The notes below the pieces were generated by a model. It saw only the letters and a program-made list of their open reading frames with translations. It was not told the DNA's origin and made no database searches. Shown here piece by piece: positions 1 to 13,079 of a DNA stretch of 64,000 bases. The stretch comes from Acanthochlamys bracteata (Eukaryota; Streptophyta; Magnoliopsida; Pandanales; Velloziaceae). Numbering within the stretch: the stretch's first letter is position 1; every line of letters starts with the position of its first letter. The stretch covers positions 3,727,262 to 3,791,261 of the forward strand of contig CM034145.1 of NCBI GenBank assembly GCA_019914995.1. The letters run 5' to 3'. Made by a program: the position numbers and the translations under genes.

Positions 1-873
1 GTTCAAAACACTTACTTTTGGTATGGCCAGACTTATTGCAATGAGTGCATTTGTAGGTTGACTCATGTGCAGCTTTAGACTTTGTACGATCTTGACGATT
101 CCGTACCACCATAGCGGAAGCTTCAGAATTCTCAGACTCACTGTTCAGAGTAGATCTACGCATCGCCTCACGACGAACCAACGAGTAGCATTCTTCCAAA
201 TCTGGAACTGATTCTTTGCGAAGAATTTCTTCACGAATCTATTCAAAAATATTGTCTAATCCAGCAAGAAATATGTGAACTCTTAGTCGCTCAATGGACT
301 TTCTATACGCCACAATATTATCAGAATCTTTCATTACCACCTTATCACAATGGTCTAATTCTCGAAAAATTTCGGTCAATTCTCCATAATATTTAGAAAG
401 AATTTTTCCACCTTGCTTGGCGGTGAAAGCTCTTTGGTTTAAGGAAAATACCTGTAGTTCGTCACTTCCGTCATAAAACGCCTTCGATAAAGCACTCCAA
501 ATTTCACGAGCAGTGGATAAGCGCAAGTAACGCTTCATAATGTCTGGAGTCATAGACATCAGTAGCCATCGTTTAACTTTCTGATTTTCAGCATACCATT
601 TTTTATATCCATCTTCTGATTCATCAGGTGGTTTTGCTTTGCCACGAATATAAGAGAGCTTCTCTCTTTCAGCAATATGCATCTCCATTAATTGAGACCA
701 AATATCATAATTAGTCTCATTAAGAATAATTCCTGAGTTGAATACACCGTCTGATTGAATGATAACTGGAGTGGTTCCAGACATAACGTTGTCCTTCCCT
801 TTCTCCTTTCTTCTTTTTTTTTTTTTTTTGTGGTGTAATAATGATAAAACCAGGTTTGGCTCTGGTACCAAAT
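1..873 (-). mobile_element. Ty1/copia fossil, gag region (runs off left edge)
   Basis: The minus strand reads a copia gag polyprotein. The segment around 240-780 has the UBN2-type gag pattern (YDIWSQLMEMHI, KRWLLMSMTPDIMKRYL, AREIWSAL), and a CCHC zinc knuckle (CTHCNKSGHTKSKC) lies near positions 5-50. A primer-binding site matching initiator Met-tRNA (TGGTACCAGAGCC on the minus strand, 858-870) lies directly inside the LTR at 874-1093. The rest of the element, with protease, integrase and RT, lies outside the window, so I cannot say whether it is whole. Only one gag segment is visible, with very few breaks. Confidence 0.88.
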
Positions 874-1093
874 TGAATGATAAAAAATATGAATTGATAT
901 TTCTTATTATTCTTCTCAATAGAAGAGATACAATATATATAAAAAATACAAATATCTTAATTAGAAAGAATATCTAATATCTAAAATAAAAAGAATATCT
1001 AATTAGATAGAAAGAATATCTAATAAGATATTATTTAAATTAGAAATAATATCTAATTAGATAGTAATAAATATCTAATGAGATATTTCAACA
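874..1093 (-). repeat. 5' LTR of the left-edge copia element
   Basis: About 220 bp. On the minus strand it starts TGTTGAAATATCTC and ends in CA just before the primer-binding site. It is rich in the short repeated motif AATATCTAATTAGAT. The partner LTR would be left of the window, so age cannot be judged. Confidence 0.75.
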
Positions 1094-3557
1094 CATGCCA
1101 GAAGAGAATATTTCAGGATTCAAACAAGAAACGACAGCATAAAGAATAATTACTTTCTGAAAGTGAAGGGAATTAAAAACCTTTGAGGAGTGAGAGGTTC
1201 TTCATCTTGAGCCTTCTGTACTTCTCAATCACTTTTCTCTCAACCCCTTCTCTCCCAACGCCAGCAGAGCTTCCTCCATTTTTGCTCTCCATCTCTTCCT
1301 TCTTCCCAAAGTTAAATTCCTTCATTATTCAAAAGAGGACAATTATTGTGGCTTCATAAAACTTATTTGCTATTAGCCTTGTGAAGACTGTATTGCAAAA
1401 AAAGGTAGAGCATAACATATATGTTTTTTTTTGTTTCTATTTTAGGAGATATTTAACATTGCTTATAAATTTTTTTTTTTCATTCTAAATTTTTTATATT
1501 TTAATAAAGTTTTTATAATATTTTATTGAATATTTTTTTAATTAAAAAGTACAAAAAAATTATACATCATAAAATTCTATTATTATTTTGAGATAAAAAT
1601 ATAACTCATTTTTATATATTTTAATAAAATTTTTATAATATTCTACATATTTTTTAAAATTTTTAAATAATAAAAAATTGTAAATCGTAAAAGTTTTATT
1701 AGTTATTTTTATTATTATTTTATATAGAAATATATAACTTATTTTTTTAAATTTAAAAAATGTTTTTTATTTCAAAAACATTCTTTCTAAAATTACTCAC
1801 AAACATTCTTTTATTCCAGAAATACTAGCATTACTGTTATTATTATTATTTATAAATCAGTGCCAATTGTGATTCGATCGTTTAGCATAGCACAACATAT
1901 AGTATATTTTTTTACATCATAAACTATGTTACGCATTCCAACCCTATGTAACAGGTTTTTCTTTCTTGTAATATGACAACTTTCTTGATCGAAACCATGC
2001 CACTGGTCACAGCGGAATATATTAAAATAACTTTAACTTAACTACTAAATTAAAATAAATTACCTTTATTTGCACACAAAAAAAAAAAAAAACAATTCCC
2101 TAACCAATTAAATGGGAAATTGTAATCAACCCTATGGGTTTGCAAGTCATAACTATAACTACCTCAAAATTTTGAGTTTGAATTTTAACCTTTTGAATTT
2201 AGTTTCTCTTAAAATGAATCCTTTAATTCACATCATAAATTATCTGAACTATCCTTCACTAACACATGCGCACAAATTATAGATAATATGTTCACAAACT
2301 ATAACCTACATAATCATAAATTAATTATTATATATTTACAGACTAGTAAAAATATGTTCACAAATAAGTGAAGTATGTACTATGTAGACATAGATATGTG
2401 TTCACAAATTCTAGTTATTTATCTGTACAAATTAATAAATATATGTATTCATATACACATAAAATAAATTATATTTTATACATAAAAAAATTTATATTAC
2501 AAACTCGTAGTACTAAGTTAACAGACACTAAATTATATTACGGACTAATACTCGGTCAAAAATTAAAATAACTATTTATGTGGTAAGAAAGGATAAATAA
2601 TTATGAAATTACTAATTTATAAGGTAATCAAAACTAAAACTATTGATGATAAAAAGTTGTCCGGTGCAAAAATTTTGATTTGCTTAACGGTGCATTTGAT
2701 ATTGCTTTTCAAAAAAATAATTTTTTAATTTTTAATTATATATTTTTTAATATATTATTTAGAAGTATTAGGAGAATTTATTTATAAATTTAAAAATATA
2801 AAAAAATTTTATGTAATAATTTTTATTACTTATTTTTATATTTTTCTAAATTAAAAAAATAAAATTCATATTTAAAAAAATATATTTTTATTTTAAAAAA
2901 TTATATTTGAAAAATACTCCCGATTAACTCTGCTGGTCTAAAGTTTTAATACTTTAAGTAACAAAAGAAGTTCAGTCCATAATTCAGAGAGTCAGAGAAA
3001 CTTGCTGCTTTCGTACAAGTTATGCACAATTATTCCTAAAATCATCATTTTGAGATAATATTAAATGCAAGAACGTTAGGCTATCACTTTCTACGACGTG
3101 CAAATAATTAAACTACGTAATAACACTATGGTCAAACTCAAATGTAACGAATGTCTACATGATCAATTATGGACAATTTGAATTCCTAAATCAATTTCGA
3201 ATAAATTTATATAATAATTAAAATAAAATTATTTAATTATAAATTAACTTATTTATTTTTATGAATTAAAATTATCAATTTTAATCTAATTTATTTATAA
3301 TCGGATCAAATTCGAGTCGACCTATTTAATAATCAAAATTATTAAAATAAAAATTATAAATATTAATCTTTAATAATAATATATATAAATTATTAATTAT
3401 GATATATTTTAAAAATATTAATTTTGACAAAATTTATTAATTAAATAAAAATTAGTTAAATTAAGATAAATTAAAATATATATATATAAATTAAATTTAA
3501 ATTTTTGCTATTATTTTTTAATTACTAAGTAATATATATTATATAAATAGTTATACT
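1094..3557. other. AT-rich spacer, no gene recognised
   Basis: About 2.5 kb of AT-rich DNA with long A and T runs. A weak MITE-like stretch with imperfect terminal inversion is possible at about 2690-2930. Nothing with coding character was found on either strand. Confidence 0.6.
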
Positions 3558-3677
3558 TGTAACGAACTTAGAATTTTTTTCAAAACCAATTGGCTATGAT
3601 AAGAGTGAGACCAAGTTTTTATGACTATCATCTCAGGACCATTGATAAGCAATGTAGAACTAAACCTTTCTTTAACA
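3558..3677 (-). repeat. TRIM 3' LTR
   Basis: 120 bp, beginning TGTTAAAG and ending CGTTACA on the minus strand. It aligns end to end with 3981-4100. Confidence 0.83.
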
Positions 3678-3737
3678 CCTGTCCTCCGACAGAGCGTGCT
3701 TTTTTTTTTTTTTTTTTGTTGTAAATTGAACTGATGT

Positions 3738-3910
3738 GGGCTACGTGCCCTATAATGAATTGGATGAAGCGAGCGATCTGCCCTGAAATGAAATGGGCTA
3801 TTTGCCCTAGAATGAGCGGACAACTGTCCTTTGAATAAAACAGACTACCTGTCCTGAAATGAAGCGGGCTATTTTTGCTCTAGAATAAATCGGACCATGA
3901 AGGCCCTAAA
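3738..3910 (-). repeat. Degenerate tandem array of about 24-bp units inside the TRIM
   Basis: About seven imperfect units built round GGGCTATTTGCCCT and AGAATGAGC alternate along this stretch. Several units carry a short palindrome (gggct..agccc type) that could fold. Because the period is close to 24 bp, one minus-strand frame shows an 8-residue repeat (RANSPFHF, RADRSLHP), but no protein function is claimed. Confidence 0.6.
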
Positions 3911-3980
3911 TAGATATAAATAATAAGTTAGATTTAGCCCAGATCTTGGACCGATCCGGCCCAAACCCGCTCTGATACTA

Positions 3981-4100
3981 TGTGACGAATTTAGGATTTT
4001 TCTCAAAACCAATTGGCTATGAAAAGAGTGAGCGCAAGCCTTTATAAATATCATCTCAGGACCATTGATAAGCAATGTGGGACTAAACCTTTCTTTAACA
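3981..4100 (-). repeat. TRIM 5' LTR
   Basis: 120 bp. On the minus strand it begins TGTTAAAG and ends CGTCACA, followed directly by the primer-binding site at 3966-3980. Confidence 0.83.
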
Positions 4101-5559
4101 ATATGGATCAATTTTGGATCAATCCGAACCCTATTCGAATCTGTTTAAAATTTTCGGATCGATCCAAAATCAATCCAAATCTGACTAAGACTTGACTTGA
4201 ATCCAATTTTTTCGGATTAGTTTCGGATCGGGTCAAAATTTGCCACACTAGATCAACCACAATCTGCATGTATTGATGACTCGAATTAATTATGTGGTAA
4301 TAGTTTGATAACTTTTGAAGAAATCTATACAAGCTAAAACGAAAATACTATGCAAATATTTTACTGATATATCGTTACTTTATGTTCACTCGTGAAAACT
4401 GAACTTATTTTGTTCTTCAATGAACTTGAGTCGTCCGTCTTCAAGTATGAAACAAATTAATATGTTTCTTGGATAAGCGACTGAGTGGAACGAAGCTAGT
4501 AATCTAATAAATATTTATATGAATATATATTAACATATTTTCATTATTTGTTTTAGGGTAAATATAACTTTATTTTTAAGTTAGAAATCCTCGGCCTCCG
4601 TTTCACGTGAAAGGTAGATTCTCTTTTTAGTCCCTAGCAAATCTCGAAAATGTATTTCATAAGCACTAAAATCATATTAGGATTTAAGTAATGATTGAGA
4701 TTATCTGGACAGTGCAATATTATATTCTCTTGAAAATTCTCAAAGACAAATGCAACTTCTTAAAGCTGATTAAGGTTGAGATAATTATATGTAACTGCGA
4801 TGATATTGAGTCCAAACAGATTAACCAGGAGTTGATTAAGATAATTCGTGGCATTGTGAATATGATAATTCTATAAAGACCTACAAACTGAAAGCTTCCG
4901 GAAAACTAATCCTTTTCGTCCGGTATTTGTTTGATATATACGAAAAAGAGAACAAAATTGTTCCTTCTACAACAACAACAAACAAGATAATAACAAATAT
5001 AAAATATTATAAAACTACTGTATAAATTAGTAAATCATTAGAATGTAACAAATTAAATATGCATTTATATTATAATACCAAAAATTAAGTAATATGAACC
5101 ATCACCAAAAAAATTAGAAAGCCAACAGTTAAGAAATTTAAAGTATTACTTATAAGAGGCCAAAAAATTTGGATAATTAATGAGAAGATATAAGGACAAC
5201 CGTTCGTAAGTTTAGTAGTCTTATTGAGGCACTATATATATAGATGGAAGGCATTTGATTAGAACATAATTATTATCATTCAAATCATTCACAATATCAA
5301 ATGTGAATGATAAAAATAAAATATTCTAGAGAGTTCCCATTTAAAATATAACACAAGAGTTTATAATTGCTTTGGTTTAGCAATTCTTTTAAGCTAGTTT
5401 GTCTTTTCATATAATTTTTTCTATTTTTCTTCACATAAATCTCTTATTTTAATGTTTGTCTTACTATTGTTTTAATTTTCGTATTGCTTACGTAAGATTT
5501 TTTAATGTGTTTTATATTTCTGCTGCGTCTATCGACAACCAAATACTGTCGGTTTTTTC
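4101..5559. other. AT-rich spacer, no gene recognised
   Basis: Contains short palindromic runs of GGATCGATCC type near 4110-4230. The end of this stretch (about 5220-5559, ending TTTTTTCAACA) may be an LTR belonging to the copia scrap that follows, but no partner repeat was found. No coding character. Confidence 0.45.
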
Positions 5560-6260
5560 AACAAATGACATCAGTGCTATTGATTTGTTGCGATGGCAAG
5601 CAAACACTAGATTGAGAAGTAATGCAAGATTATGGCAAGCAATGTTAGAGATGCGAATCCCTCGAAGTCCATTATTTGTGTGATGTATAATTCTAATGAT
5701 GTTGAAACTCTAGTGGGAGAGGGAATCATTATTGCCTCTAACAAGTCCAAACTCTCAAATGTCTAGATCTTGAATTCAGTAGTATCCTGACACATGACTT
5801 TCGGAAAGGGTTAGTTTCATCACTATGAAATTATTTCTAGAGATGCCGTACGGATGCAAAATGGATCAGTATTTTAAGTTACTGGAGTTAATTTCATCAA
5901 ACTTATGCCAAATGATGGAAAGAGATACATCATCAGTAAAATTTGCGATGGGGGCGGGATTATGAAGGTCATCAAGGGTGGGCTAGAAGAACTAGAGGCT
6001 TAAAAGATCGACTCAAATCTATATAAAGTGCGTGGGATTACACAAATGCAAGAGATGCTTGTGTTGCATCTTGCAATATTGAGAATATCATGCAAATGTG
6101 GCACCTGAAATTTAGGCACATCTCGGAATATCATTTGAAAATCCTCAGTGATCGAAAGTTCTAACGAGGTCAACCAACAACGTGTGTTTTAATCTTTCTG
6201 ACGGCAGCAACAACATGTCAACAAGCTGCTTATTTTCCCTTGGTATTTGCTAGTTGATAC
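5560..6260 (+). mobile_element. Degraded Ty1/copia scrap (PBS, protease and pre-integrase regions)
   Basis: A sequence resembling the copia LTR/PBS junction (CAACAAATGACATCAGTGC) at about 5556-5575 starts the region. Downstream, translated pieces match the protease start (WILNS) and the GAG-pre-integrase signature (MWHLKFRHISEYHLKILS). The coding potential is heavily broken, with many breaks, so this is an old fossil. RT and RNase H parts were not found next to it. Confidence 0.65.
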
Positions 6261-8956
6261 ATTTTTAGCTGCAATACATCAACTTCTTATTTAGATAACA
6301 TAATTTAAAACAGATAATTCAAGTTGGTTTTCAGAATATTTTTGTCGGATTATTTATGTTCCAATGAGGGAATGAGAAATTGAAGAATCATTACCTTCGT
6401 TAGCTTGCACCTAATCAATGACTCTAGAAATCAAATTCGTGATTTTAGAATTGGATTTACAAATTTATATAGTTGATCTTACCTAACCAGTTTCTTAGCC
6501 AATATTCTTATTTCTAGTGAGGGATGCTTTTGCAGATTACGAACACTCCTCCCAACTTACATTTTTTGTATTAATTAATAAAAAAAATAAATTCGGTCTT
6601 AGTTCTACATGTTAACATAATCCACTCAACAAATTTTCAATGCTGAACTTGATCATTGATACTTGTAGATCTTTAAAGGTTGCAATCACATTATCCAACT
6701 TTTGCAGCAATTTCACCAAAGAATCCTCCAACTATTTTCATGGATAATATAATTATCAAACGCAAACTACAATATAATTAGAAACCAGCGGAGTTAATTT
6801 CAAAACAAAATTTTAAGGATTATAACTCTACTACTATACTAATAACTTAATAAGGATCGATAACGAACTTCTTTCAACTCTTTGTGTAATGGTTGTGATT
6901 TTGACAATCATCATCATCTTCCTCTTCTCCTTCATCTTCAATCTCAACCACTTCGGTCACAATTATTGTTGCGATTCCTCTTCTTCTTTTATCCTCTTCA
7001 TCGTTCATCGATGAACTGTAGTGTCGCTGGAGAACTCAAAATCTCTCTATTGTTCTGGTCCACCTTAGAGTTCTGCCAATCCTTAGCTCCACCACAGTAG
7101 AGAAGCTTAACGATGTCGTCTCGCTTGAATTGGAGTTCCGCCCGGTTCTCCTTAGCCACAAGGACCACAATGCCTTGAAAAATGCCTACAAATCTACTCC
7201 AGTTGATTTCATCAACGCCCTCACTTCATAGCAACAAGTTAAGGTTAGGTTTTTAGAATTATTTCCTAAAAATTGTTAACATTCCGGTTGACACGGGCGG
7301 GCGGGTCGCCCGAGTCAAATCGGATCAAACGGATCCAAATAGATCAATTATACAGACGATTTATTTACAAACCGAGTTTGATATCCATATCGATGATTTT
7401 TGTGTCAATCCGAATAGTCCTGTTCTGCCAACTATGCTCTTCCCTCTCCTCTTTAATTAAATACCCAAACTTAAAACTATTAACTCCTTCGAGCTTTAAC
7501 AACAACATAAACAAATTAATGCACCCCTCTCTCTCTCTCGTAATGCCATCGCATTTAGACACCGGCGCACTGCCCCCGCCGCCACCGGATAGGATAGTGA
7601 TGTCAATCAATCTCAGCTTGATCATAACTATTTCTATAATAGCTTTTCTGATAATCTCCTCACTCTTTATTCACCTTCTCCTCTGCCACTTCTCCAATCA
7701 CCACCGTCAGAAATGAACGAGTGGGATGGGTGCGGAAAAGCATATTGCAAACGAAACAGGCAAAGACGAACCAACAAATGCACCATCAGCAAACGAATGC
7801 GAAGATGAACATTGATGGTGTCGGAGAGGAGAAGATAAATGCCGGAGATTGGTAGAAGAAGGAACAAGCGGAACGCTGGAGCCAACAATGCAAATTGGTT
7901 CCGAACCACGAGGTGCATTCGAACGCGTTTACTAAATTTATTTTAATAATAATGCCAGGTCAATCCTTTCTACTTAGTCACCGAATTGACCGAAACTCCA
8001 CCGAATCAATGTTGGTCTTATTGGATTTATTGCATACTGAATTTTCATCACCAATTCGATTCGAAATCAGTGTCGGATTATTGATTTTCGGTTCGACCAA
8101 GCCGATCCAAGACGAGTTTTAGACACTAGTTTTTAGCCGAAGGGATGCTTTCTAATGACCAACAAGTTTGGTTGCTAAAGATGGACTTTATCTACGATCA
8201 AGAGAAATAGGATGCTGAAGATGGTCTTTGAAAAGCAGCTTAGGTCTATTTTTTGCTTGCGCTTTTTGTTTGTGACGTACATTTTTCACACATATTTGTT
8301 TGTGACCCTTCATTGATTATCATTTGTCGTAAAACAAAGCGGCATAATGTGTAATAGGCTGACATTGGTATTTGCGTTTAAATTTGCCCAGTACCTTTTC
8401 AAATAGCCCCCATATTTCTGTAGCAAATAGTGATATTTAACTTCTAAATTTAAATGTGTCCAAATACAGCGTCAGGAAATTTTCTTTTGCAAGCAATTCA
8501 ACGTAACAATTTATTTAAGAAAACAATAGCAATATATAATACTTTAATCCCTGATGAATGAATCCTTTACTTTAAAAAAAAAATCAAAATCTTATTGTAT
8601 TGGAGACCCTTACAACTTCACAAGTGAGAACCCTTAATAACGCAACAAAAGGAAGAAACTCATAGTTCTTCCACAAACAATTTGGTTATCATTGTGAGAT
8701 AGTCACAGGTCAACAAACATGACACAAAAATCTACAAAAATACACAATTAACAACATAAGACATGTTCTGTACAGTAATCTGTTGTTCTTTTGTCAGTTC
8801 CTATTATATAGCTGAAACCTTCACCAAGATCAGCAAAATGGATATAATCTATCGTTTTTGTTGCTTTGTACCCCTAGTAACAAATGGCATATTCAGTTAG
8901 CATCAATGAACTAAAATCCTTCAAGAAGTTTTTTCTTTCCAACTGATGATTTGGTT
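6261..8956. other. Spacer with two coding-like scraps
   Basis: No confirmed gene. One plus-strand frame stays open from about 7035 to 7228 and reads like ordinary protein (EKLNDVVSLELEFRPV, DHNALKNAYKSTPVDF), but I cannot assign it. At about 7543-7716 a short reading frame encodes a proline run followed by one strong hydrophobic segment; it resembles the N-terminus of a small membrane protein but has nothing further. The stretch 8040-8130 ends in a GC-rich motif (ggttcgaccaagccgatcc) resembling the end of the TIR element at 33028-33712. Confidence 0.35.
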
Positions 8957-10458
8957 TTACTCCAACGCAATCTCGAAGAGATCGGATTCTGCATCGATAA
9001 CTTCACCATCTTCTCCATCGAAATTGGCATTACTCTTTCTGCCACCACTCTTGAACCTTGTTGCATTTTTCCATTTTGAATCTATCCTGCCCATGGAGAA
9101 CAGTTCTCTGCTGTCTTCATGGCTAAGTCCTGCTGCTGAATCTGCAGGTTGTGGCGGGAGGAAGCTGGGGTTTGGTGTCCGGTTTGCGTTTGCGGGAGAA
9201 TACTTGAATGCACTTTGCCCAAGATTAACCGATACTGAAACATCGGTGCCTGATGCGATAACAGGGAATAATGGATTCCTATAAACATCTGACTCGCAGT
9301 CAATAGTTTTGACTAATTCTGAATCCACTGTGAAGAACACCTCCTTCTTGTTGGGATCGATTCCGCAACCGATGACCCTATCTACTGCTGCCCACTCTGT
9401 TTTAACCTTTCCAAGTTCCAACTCCATTCCTACAAAATACCAAGTATCTAAACTTCATCATGCAATTTCTAAATTGAAATTCGGTTTTCAAGTTGTGAAA
9501 TTAAATTGAAATTGAGTCGGAAAGTTGTAGTACCATCAATGAAAACATCGCCGGAAGAGGAGAAGCCGACAGAGAATGGATAAGTCCCAGGAGGAGAGGG
9601 ACTTGCTGAATAGGTGTTTGCTGTCAGGCCTAAAAAGATTACAACGTTCTGGTTCACTCGATCATTCTCCTCTGTGAACTTTAGATTGTTCACAGGAGAA
9701 TTAACATTGCTTGAATTGCCCTCGATCAGCTTTGTACGATCGCTTTCGGAACTTTCCTTGGCTCGTTTACTTGAACGTTGGTGTTTTTGATGCAAAGGCT
9801 GTATTGACAACAGGGTGATCTCAAAGTAAGCTTCCTGCGGGAATGGTGTACCAGGCAATGATGGTCCCGGCAACGGAAGCCTCATTCTAATAGAACAGTA
9901 ATTACTGTTGGTGACTTTTGGATTGATCCGCACCGTTTGCGTTAACTCCGACGATCCAGGTTGAATATCCCAAGTGATTTCCGGCACCTTCAGGATCACG
10001 TCTTCGTCATCAGCTAGGAAGATCCGGGAAAAAAATGGCGACGGTGTTCTGGACACGGTCGAATACATGACTGAGAACGCAAACCACATCCACCCGTTCT
10101 CTGCTGCTTCTGCAATAAGTTCTGGATTATCTTCCCATTTGAACGGTTGCGGAACATTCCAATCGACGGAGTTACCTTGCCGAAGTTGACCGTTTGTATG
10201 ACGGCTTCTACTATGGTGATGCAATCTATGACTGTAATTTGATGGCTTGGAAGTAAACTGAAATTTCAAAGCATCTAGAATTTCTTTTTGCGCTGTATCT
10301 TGGCGTACTTTCGCAGCCAATTCATCAAAAACGGTCGAAGGCAGCTGCCGGCTCTTTTGCCGTTGTCGCCGGAACCAGAATACGAACAACAACAAGAAGA
10401 ATATCACCAAGAAGGATGGAACAGCGACTACTATGAACACCTTAATCCATGATTTCAT
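8957..10458 (-). CDS. Membrane-anchored SPRY-domain protein, two exons
   Basis: Exon 1 is 9534-10458 and exon 2 is 8957-9429. The 104-nt intron has GT and AG ends (donor GATG/GTACTAC, acceptor TTTTGTAG/GAATGG), and the join reads VFIDGMELELG without a break. The product is 465 aa. I chose the ATG at 10458 because the open frame upstream of it has no other ATG. Residues 5-29 form one strong transmembrane segment followed by RRQRQK. Around 270-350 lie the hallmarks of the SPRY fold (YPFSVGFSSSGDVFIDG, VIGCGIDPNKKEVFF). The C-terminus is acidic (DGEDGEVIDAESDLFE). Plant relatives of this kind are annotated only as SPRY-domain proteins (I recall At4g09340). SPRY is a protein-binding fold, so a membrane-tethered adaptor is the likely role; partner and membrane are unknown. 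No break was seen and codon use is ordinary. Confidence 0.88.
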
Positions 10459-13079
10459 TCTTGAATTGAACCTGGCTGCAGAGACAATCAATTTACTGAT
10501 ATCTCTTTCTGTGAATGAATGAAATCAAATTTGATTTGACGATTCCGTGTTGGGCTTTTCTAAGAAGAAGAAGAGGAAGGTGAAGAGTTTGATAAGGTCG
10601 GCTTGCTTGACTATGCAAATTTGGAAGGCATTGAATTTGAAATCGATGTGGCTTTGAAAATTGAAAGAAGAGAAGAAAACGTCCGTGTTGTTTATTTATT
10701 TTTATGCAAGTCCGTGTTGTTGTTGGTGTTGATGTTTCGACAGAAGGCCTTACCTTACGTACGAATCTGTATTATTTATTTACATATTAGCACATCATAT
10801 TCATTTAGGTTAAAATTAATTAAAAAGTTAATTAAGGGTACCATAGTTTTGTGTTTCTTATGTTACCCTTTTACCGAAAGGGTTTGGAAGTCGTTAGGAT
10901 TGATAAATGAATATATTCTTTTTAGGAGAATGAATTTGTTGTTGATGAGTTAAAGTAAACCTAGTGATCTCAATAATGAGATGTATGTCGCCGGCGGGCT
11001 CTGAAACCTTCCGAATTTTGATCATCTTAACATCTTACTTCCGAAATTTCTCTTCTTAATGAGAATTGACGTGCATTAGGGTTCACACATACAGAAGTTT
11101 TCTGATTTTACCAATGTTGATCTGGACATGGGCTGGGCTTATTTGAGACTATGTGGGCTAACGTTGTAGTCAAAGCCTAGTAATACTCTTTCTTTTTTGT
11201 ACCTAGAGTTATGGCCTAAGCAGGTCCAATTCTTTTAATTATTTCAGACTTATCCAACACTACTTGATCACGAATTTGGAGGATGACTCGCTACCTTCTA
11301 CGTACGTGGGTGACAATTTCTAGCCTAACCCAAACGAGCAAACCCAGCCTAATTGAGAGAGACTAAATTGGATTGACCTATAGCTAGTATTGATACCTCA
11401 ATTCATTTGTGGGTGTTTTTAAATAAATTGACTTTGTCTCGTAATCTTGTAGAATTTTCGTTCTATTTTGCATTTTTTTTACAATTTTACTCTTTTTCTT
11501 CTTTTCATAACTAAAGATTGAATTATTGAATATTATTATCTTGAATCATACATTCCCTTGACTTAAAGATTTAATAGTGTGAAATTTGTGTTAATTTCAA
11601 ATTCACAAAAGCTAGGGTCTTAACTTGGAAAAAAAGAGATTTGGTGGGTAACATAAGAAAGATACTCAAATTAAAACTTTATGGTCTAAGGCCTGCCTCA
11701 ATATACTATTTACTTTTGAAGTCTAAAAGTCATCTCATGGGACTACAAATTAATTCGAGACAAAATCATAATATTCTAACCCAAACCGAATATCAATCCA
11801 AAATATTTACTAGGTTATTCAATCACCAGTTAATACAACGGGCCACCAGATCTATATTAGATCTATTTCTAAGTACATATTTTGCTTATATAATTATTAA
11901 GGTCCTGCAAATATGATTATTGAGAGTTTTGGTTTCGCAATAACAATTTCACACTTCGTCTTCTTTAACCTTCACTAGATTTCTTTCTTTCATTTTCTCC
12001 TGTTGTAGTTTCTTTTCTTTTTCCAAATTAATATTGAACAACTTACCCTCCATCAATCTTGAAGTTAAAAAGAGGACAACATATTGATTGATATACTTGT
12101 CTAGTTGAAAATTTTAGCTATTCTTTTTTATTTTTTTTTCGGATTAGTTCCTATATGTTTGCCGTAAGACTTCCGTTTTTACTTCCCAGTTCTTGTTATT
12201 TAGTTCTGCAATTTTGTTTAAGAAATCTTGTTAAATAATTTGTTGAACGTATCGTATCTATCATTGAAAAGTTTAAAATTTTGTTGTCAAAAAAAATTTC
12301 TGCATGTGATGTAATTAACGTGTAAATGGAAGAAAAAATTGAGATTATTCTGTAATGTTTATGTTGACTGAATTGGTCGTGTCTCGGTGATGTTGACATT
12401 TACTTCGTAATGGCCTCGTCCGCTCATGCGACGTAGCTTTCGCTCTCTTCTCAGCCACGTACATTTACTTCACTACCACCTTTGCGTTCGTTGCACCTTC
12501 TTTAACTTCATCACTAGAGCTTACTGTGTTGAGCGAACAGGTGAACAATTGACCACGCCTAGGTGGCTAATTTTTGGTTCGACTCAGCCGGTCTGGGCCG
12601 AGTCTAACTACACTGGTCAAAATAATATTAGTTGCAAATATTTAAGAATGTTGATTTATATTTCAAAATATGCGAAAGGATGGTTTATTTCAAAACATGT
12701 AAATGTAGTGCTATGGACTTTAGTGAGACCCGACCAATATAATGATGAGTACTTAAGGTTTCGAACTTTCATCCATGTTCCTCATTAGATGAATTATGAG
12801 CTCTAAAAAGAGTTGTATACATGGAGCAATATCTCCAAGAACCTGTAGTTGCCCTCATTGCAATAAGAATCCATTGTAATTGATAGGTATGGCCAACTCC
12901 CTGCTCGGGTAGATTATGTTCGGATCTTCTGTTGACGCCCGCTTGAGATCTTCCAAAATGGAAGTCAATAATAATAGGATCACTGGTAAGGATGCGTCAA
13001 CGAGTCTACTGAGAATTTAACAAACCAATTATATTGGTTGGAGTAGAGAGTTCCTACTCCAATAGATACTTAGGCTAAG
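10459..13079. other. Intergenic region, no further gene recognised
   Basis: The first 150 bp hold the presumed 5' leader and promoter of the SPRY gene, which is transcribed leftward. Beyond that, open frames are short and AT-driven. Near 12580-12610 a GC-rich scrap (ggttcgactcagccggtctgg) resembles the inner end of the TIR element at 33028-33712. The stretch 12830-13079 may belong to the gypsy remnant that follows, but this was not certain. Confidence 0.45.

Larger units (their letters stand above)
3558..4100 (-). mobile_element. TRIM (terminal-repeat retrotransposon in miniature)
   Basis: Two 120-bp direct repeats (3558-3677 and 3981-4100), each TG...CA, flank a 303-bp non-coding interior. 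On the minus strand the right copy is followed at once by TAGTATCAGAGCGGG, a Met-tRNA primer-binding site. The left copy is preceded by a purine-rich tract (GGAGGACAGG). This is the standard TRIM layout: LTRs, PBS and PPT but no gag or pol, so mobilisation in trans is assumed. The 5-bp flanks do not give a clean target-site duplication. By eye the two LTRs differ at roughly one base in eight, suggesting an old insertion. Confidence 0.85.

Noticed and set aside
7273-7716. Plus-strand open frame of about 147 codons with a hydrophobic segment
   Set aside because: Only the last 58 codons look protein-like, with one membrane segment; no RING or other domain follows, and the first half is repeat sequence. 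Too weak to call a gene.
10603-10953. Plus-strand 116-codon frame upstream of the SPRY gene
   Set aside because: It runs against the SPRY promoter and leader, has no domain, and its composition fits spacer DNA.
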